From positions 1-64,000 of the forward strand of contig NZ_JBOITM010000079.1 of the NCBI RefSeq assembly GCF_050717535.1: a stretch of DNA of 64,000 nucleotides, in the 5' to 3' direction. The position numbers and the translations under genes were made by a program. Source of the DNA: Clostridium_AD sp050717535. Lineage in GTDB: Bacteria; Bacillota; Clostridia; Clostridiales; Clostridiaceae. The first letter of the stretch is position 1, and each line of letters opens with the position of its first letter. Shown here one piece after another: positions 62,960 through 64,000 of the stretch. The notes under the pieces are model-generated. The model was not told the DNA's origin, did not search any database, and worked only from the letters and a program-made list of their open reading frames with translations.

Positions 62960-63081
62960 TGATTAACACTACAAGATTTATTATATCCTCTTTTGCAGCA
63001 TAAGTCAAATTAGTTTACCAAATAGATGATTGATTAACTATTATATATTCAAATCCTGTGTGTTTACAAATAATTTAATTC

Positions 63082-63122
63082 AAAAAAAAGATAGGTTATG
63101 CGGCTTTTGCTGCAGACCCTAT
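63082..63122 (-). terminator. Terminator of the SASP pseudogene
   Basis: ATAGGGTCTGCAGC and GCCGCATAACCTAT arms (a few mismatches) around AAAA, followed by eight T residues on the minus strand, 12 bases after the native stop. It remains intact although the gene is dead. Confidence 0.78.
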
Positions 63123-63133
63123 TTTGCCTAAAA

Positions 63134-63317
63134 TTATAAATTTCTTTCGTATTATTCTACCATTTTCTTAACCATTTCTCCACCAACTGAACCACATTGT
63201 CTTAATGTTAAGTCACCATTATAGTCTGTAAAGCTTACTCCTAACTAATTTGCAGTTTCCATTTTAAATTTATTTAATCCTGCTTTTGCTTCTGACACTA
63301 AATTTCTGTATGACAAA
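63134..63317 (-). pseudogene. Alpha/beta-type small acid-soluble spore protein gene, disrupted
   Basis: The translated pieces are clearly an alpha/beta SASP, about 60 residues: LVSEAKAGLNKFKMETAN, then LGVSFTDYNGDLTLRQCGSV followed by GGEMVKKMVE, then YERNL. The conserved RQNGSVGG core is present as RQCGSVGG. Three lesions are visible. The start (TTG at 63317, eight bases behind AAGGAG) is out of frame with the rest because of four T where three are needed at about 63301-63304. TAG at 63245-63247 replaces the Glu of the usual ANELGV. TAA at 63152-63154 replaces a Gln of the tail. A ribosome site and a terminator remain. Such proteins coat spore DNA; other copies elsewhere must serve. Confidence 0.9.
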
Positions 63318-63350
63318 CTTATATCTCCTTAAAATTCATTTGATTATTCT

Positions 63351-63367
63351 TGTACTAATATAGTACA
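63351..63367. promoter_or_regulatory. 17-bp palindrome upstream of the SASP pseudogene
   Basis: TGTACTAATATAGTACA, perfect seven-base arms around ATA, 34 bases before the SASP start. It could be an operator or a promoter-overlapping site. I could not fit a sigma-G promoter with confidence here. Confidence 0.3.
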
Positions 63368-63474
63368 CATGTTTAATATCTTTTATAAGATTACTTTCAT
63401 GGTAACACTGGTAAAAAAAGTGTTATATTTTTTTCAGTACTATTAATTACTTACCTTTAATAACTCATGAAAAT

Positions 63475-63509
63475 AAAACAAACAACTTAATTTTTGACTT
63501 GTTTGTTTT
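63475..63509 (-). terminator. Terminator of the 98-residue protein gene
   Basis: AAAACAAACAA and TTGTTTGTTTT arms around a 13-base loop on the minus strand, directly behind the stop at 63512. Confidence 0.8.
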
Positions 63510-63511
63510 AT

Positions 63512-63808
63512 TTATTTCCTACTATCTTCAAAGTTTTTAATAAGTTCTTTAAGTTCGTCTATTTGTTTTTGTAAATCAGCATTGTTACAATTAGAATTAC
63601 TATTTTCATTATCTGTACTTGAATTTTCTGCAGGTGTTTGAATATATTGAGCCTGAGCTGCACTTAATAACAAAATCTGTCCCACCCCTTCTAAAAAATT
63701 GCCCACTACATTCTGCTGATTAACATTATATTTTGATGCAATTATAATTCCTATTATTGCTGCTAAAGTAGCTAATTCATTAGGGGTGTAATCTTCTAAG
63801 GTTTTCAT
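63512..63808 (-). CDS. Small membrane-anchored protein with Asn/Ser linker and coiled coil
   Basis: 98 residues, not recognised. It begins MKTLEDYTPNELATLAAIIG with a hydrophobic helix at about 11-28, a second mildly hydrophobic stretch (NFLEGVGQILLLSAAQAQYI), a low-complexity Asn/Ser/Glu/Thr linker (about 60-76) and a short coiled coil (LQKQIDELKELIKNFE). The ATG at 63808 follows AGGTGA at five bases; a GTG at 63817 would overlap that site. Own terminator. It lies next to a spore gene remnant and divergent from a patatin-like gene; no function is proposed. Confidence 0.72.
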   Translation of the reverse strand: MKTLEDYTPNELATLAAIIGIIIASKYNVNQQNVVGNFLEGVGQILLLSAAQAQYIQTPAENSSTDNENSNSNCNNADLQKQIDELKELIKNFEDSRK

Positions 63809-63939
63809 ACTATTCACCTATTAAAAAATATTATATTCTATTATATTCATTTTATAAAAAATGTGTAAATTAAGTTTATTTATATAATATATAACATTTG
63901 TTTTTATTAATCATATATTACTTATAAGAGGTGGTCTAT

Positions 63940-64000
63940 ATGGATATTCTTAATAATGCAAAATTTGCAGATGCGGTGTTTGAAGGTGGTGGAGTTAAAG
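63940..64000 (+). CDS. Patatin-like phospholipase, first 20 codons only (window edge)
   Basis: The ATG at 63940 follows AGAGGTGG. The visible residues are MDILNNAKFADAVFEGGGVK. FEGGGVK is the start of the oxyanion-hole motif (GGGxxG) of bacterial patatin-like acyl hydrolases. The catalytic Ser and Asp would lie beyond base 64000. It is divergent from the 98-residue protein gene. Confidence 0.8.
   Translation, partial: MDILNNAKFADAVFEGGGVK

Noticed and set aside
63403..63433. Hairpin TAACACT/AGTGTTA with T tract on the plus strand
   Set aside because: Looks like a terminator, but no plus-strand gene ends there; left out as unsupported.
1..64000. CRISPR array, prophage or insertion-sequence transposase
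   Set aside because: No spaced direct repeats, phage structural genes or transposase motifs were seen; the only mobile element supported is the group IIC intron fragment.

Overview
The window is AT-rich DNA with the gene style of a spore-forming, anaerobic Clostridium (sensu stricto): strong AGGAGG ribosome sites, frequent TTG/GTG starts, short intergenic gaps, U-tract hairpin terminators, a remnant of an alpha/beta small acid-soluble spore protein gene, an indolepyruvate:ferredoxin oxidoreductase, and a DNA methyltransferase that closely resembles CamA of Clostridioides difficile. Most genes lie on the minus strand. No species name can be given from the sequence alone.

Layout. 1-272 is the 5' part of a group IIC intron lying just behind the terminator of the CamA-like gene (288-2042). 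2250-5096 holds a cyclodeaminase gene, a decayed histidine ammonia-lyase gene (hutH) and a drug/metabolite transporter. 5.3-29.8 kb is a large extracellular-polysaccharide locus, read right to left. It contains phosphoglucomutase, a TPR protein, the CpsC/CpsD/CpsB phosphoregulatory module and GalU. Next come a CapD/WbpM-type dehydratase and three enzymes of a UDP-GlcNAc(3NAc)A-like pathway, then glycosyltransferases, a MurJ-type flippase, two Wzy-like polymerases, an unexpected solute-binding protein, an initiating sugar-phosphate transferase, a TagA-type transferase and a nitroreductase. 30.1-31.6 kb is an Orn/Lys/Arg-type decarboxylase facing an unrecognised gene. 32.6-37.4 kb is glnA-ptb-like-iorA-iorB. 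37.5-43.8 kb carries an FMN hydroxyacid dehydrogenase, a DUF523 gene, mutS2 and a U32 peptidase gene. 44.1-47.5 kb is a TetM-like ribosome-protection GTPase plus an FAD protein. 47.5-51.2 kb is a looser region with a 231-bp palindromic element, a lone glycosyltransferase, a coiled-coil protein and a WG-repeat protein. 51.2-58.8 kb has two chemoreceptors, exonuclease III, a DUF4349 lipoprotein and a metallo-beta-lactamase-fold protein. 58.8-64 kb has an SNF2 helicase, a cold-shock protein, tRNA-Gln and tRNA-Glu, a dead SASP gene, a small membrane/coiled-coil protein and the first 20 codons of a patatin-like gene.

How it fits together. PgcA and GalU supply UDP-glucose. CapD/WbpM-like, WbpA-like, WbpB-like and WbpD-like enzymes make modified UDP-GlcNAc sugars. 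The initiating transferase and glycosyltransferases build a lipid-linked repeat unit, the MurJ-like protein flips it, Wzy-like proteins polymerise it, and CpsB/C/D control chain length. The iorAB/ptb-like genes suggest fermentation of aromatic amino acids. The most unusual items are the 231-bp palindrome, the CamA homologue with an intron behind its terminator, a glycosyltransferase whose only plausible full-length start is ATT, and two newly decayed genes (hutH and a SASP gene) that ordinary ORF calling would miss or mis-describe.
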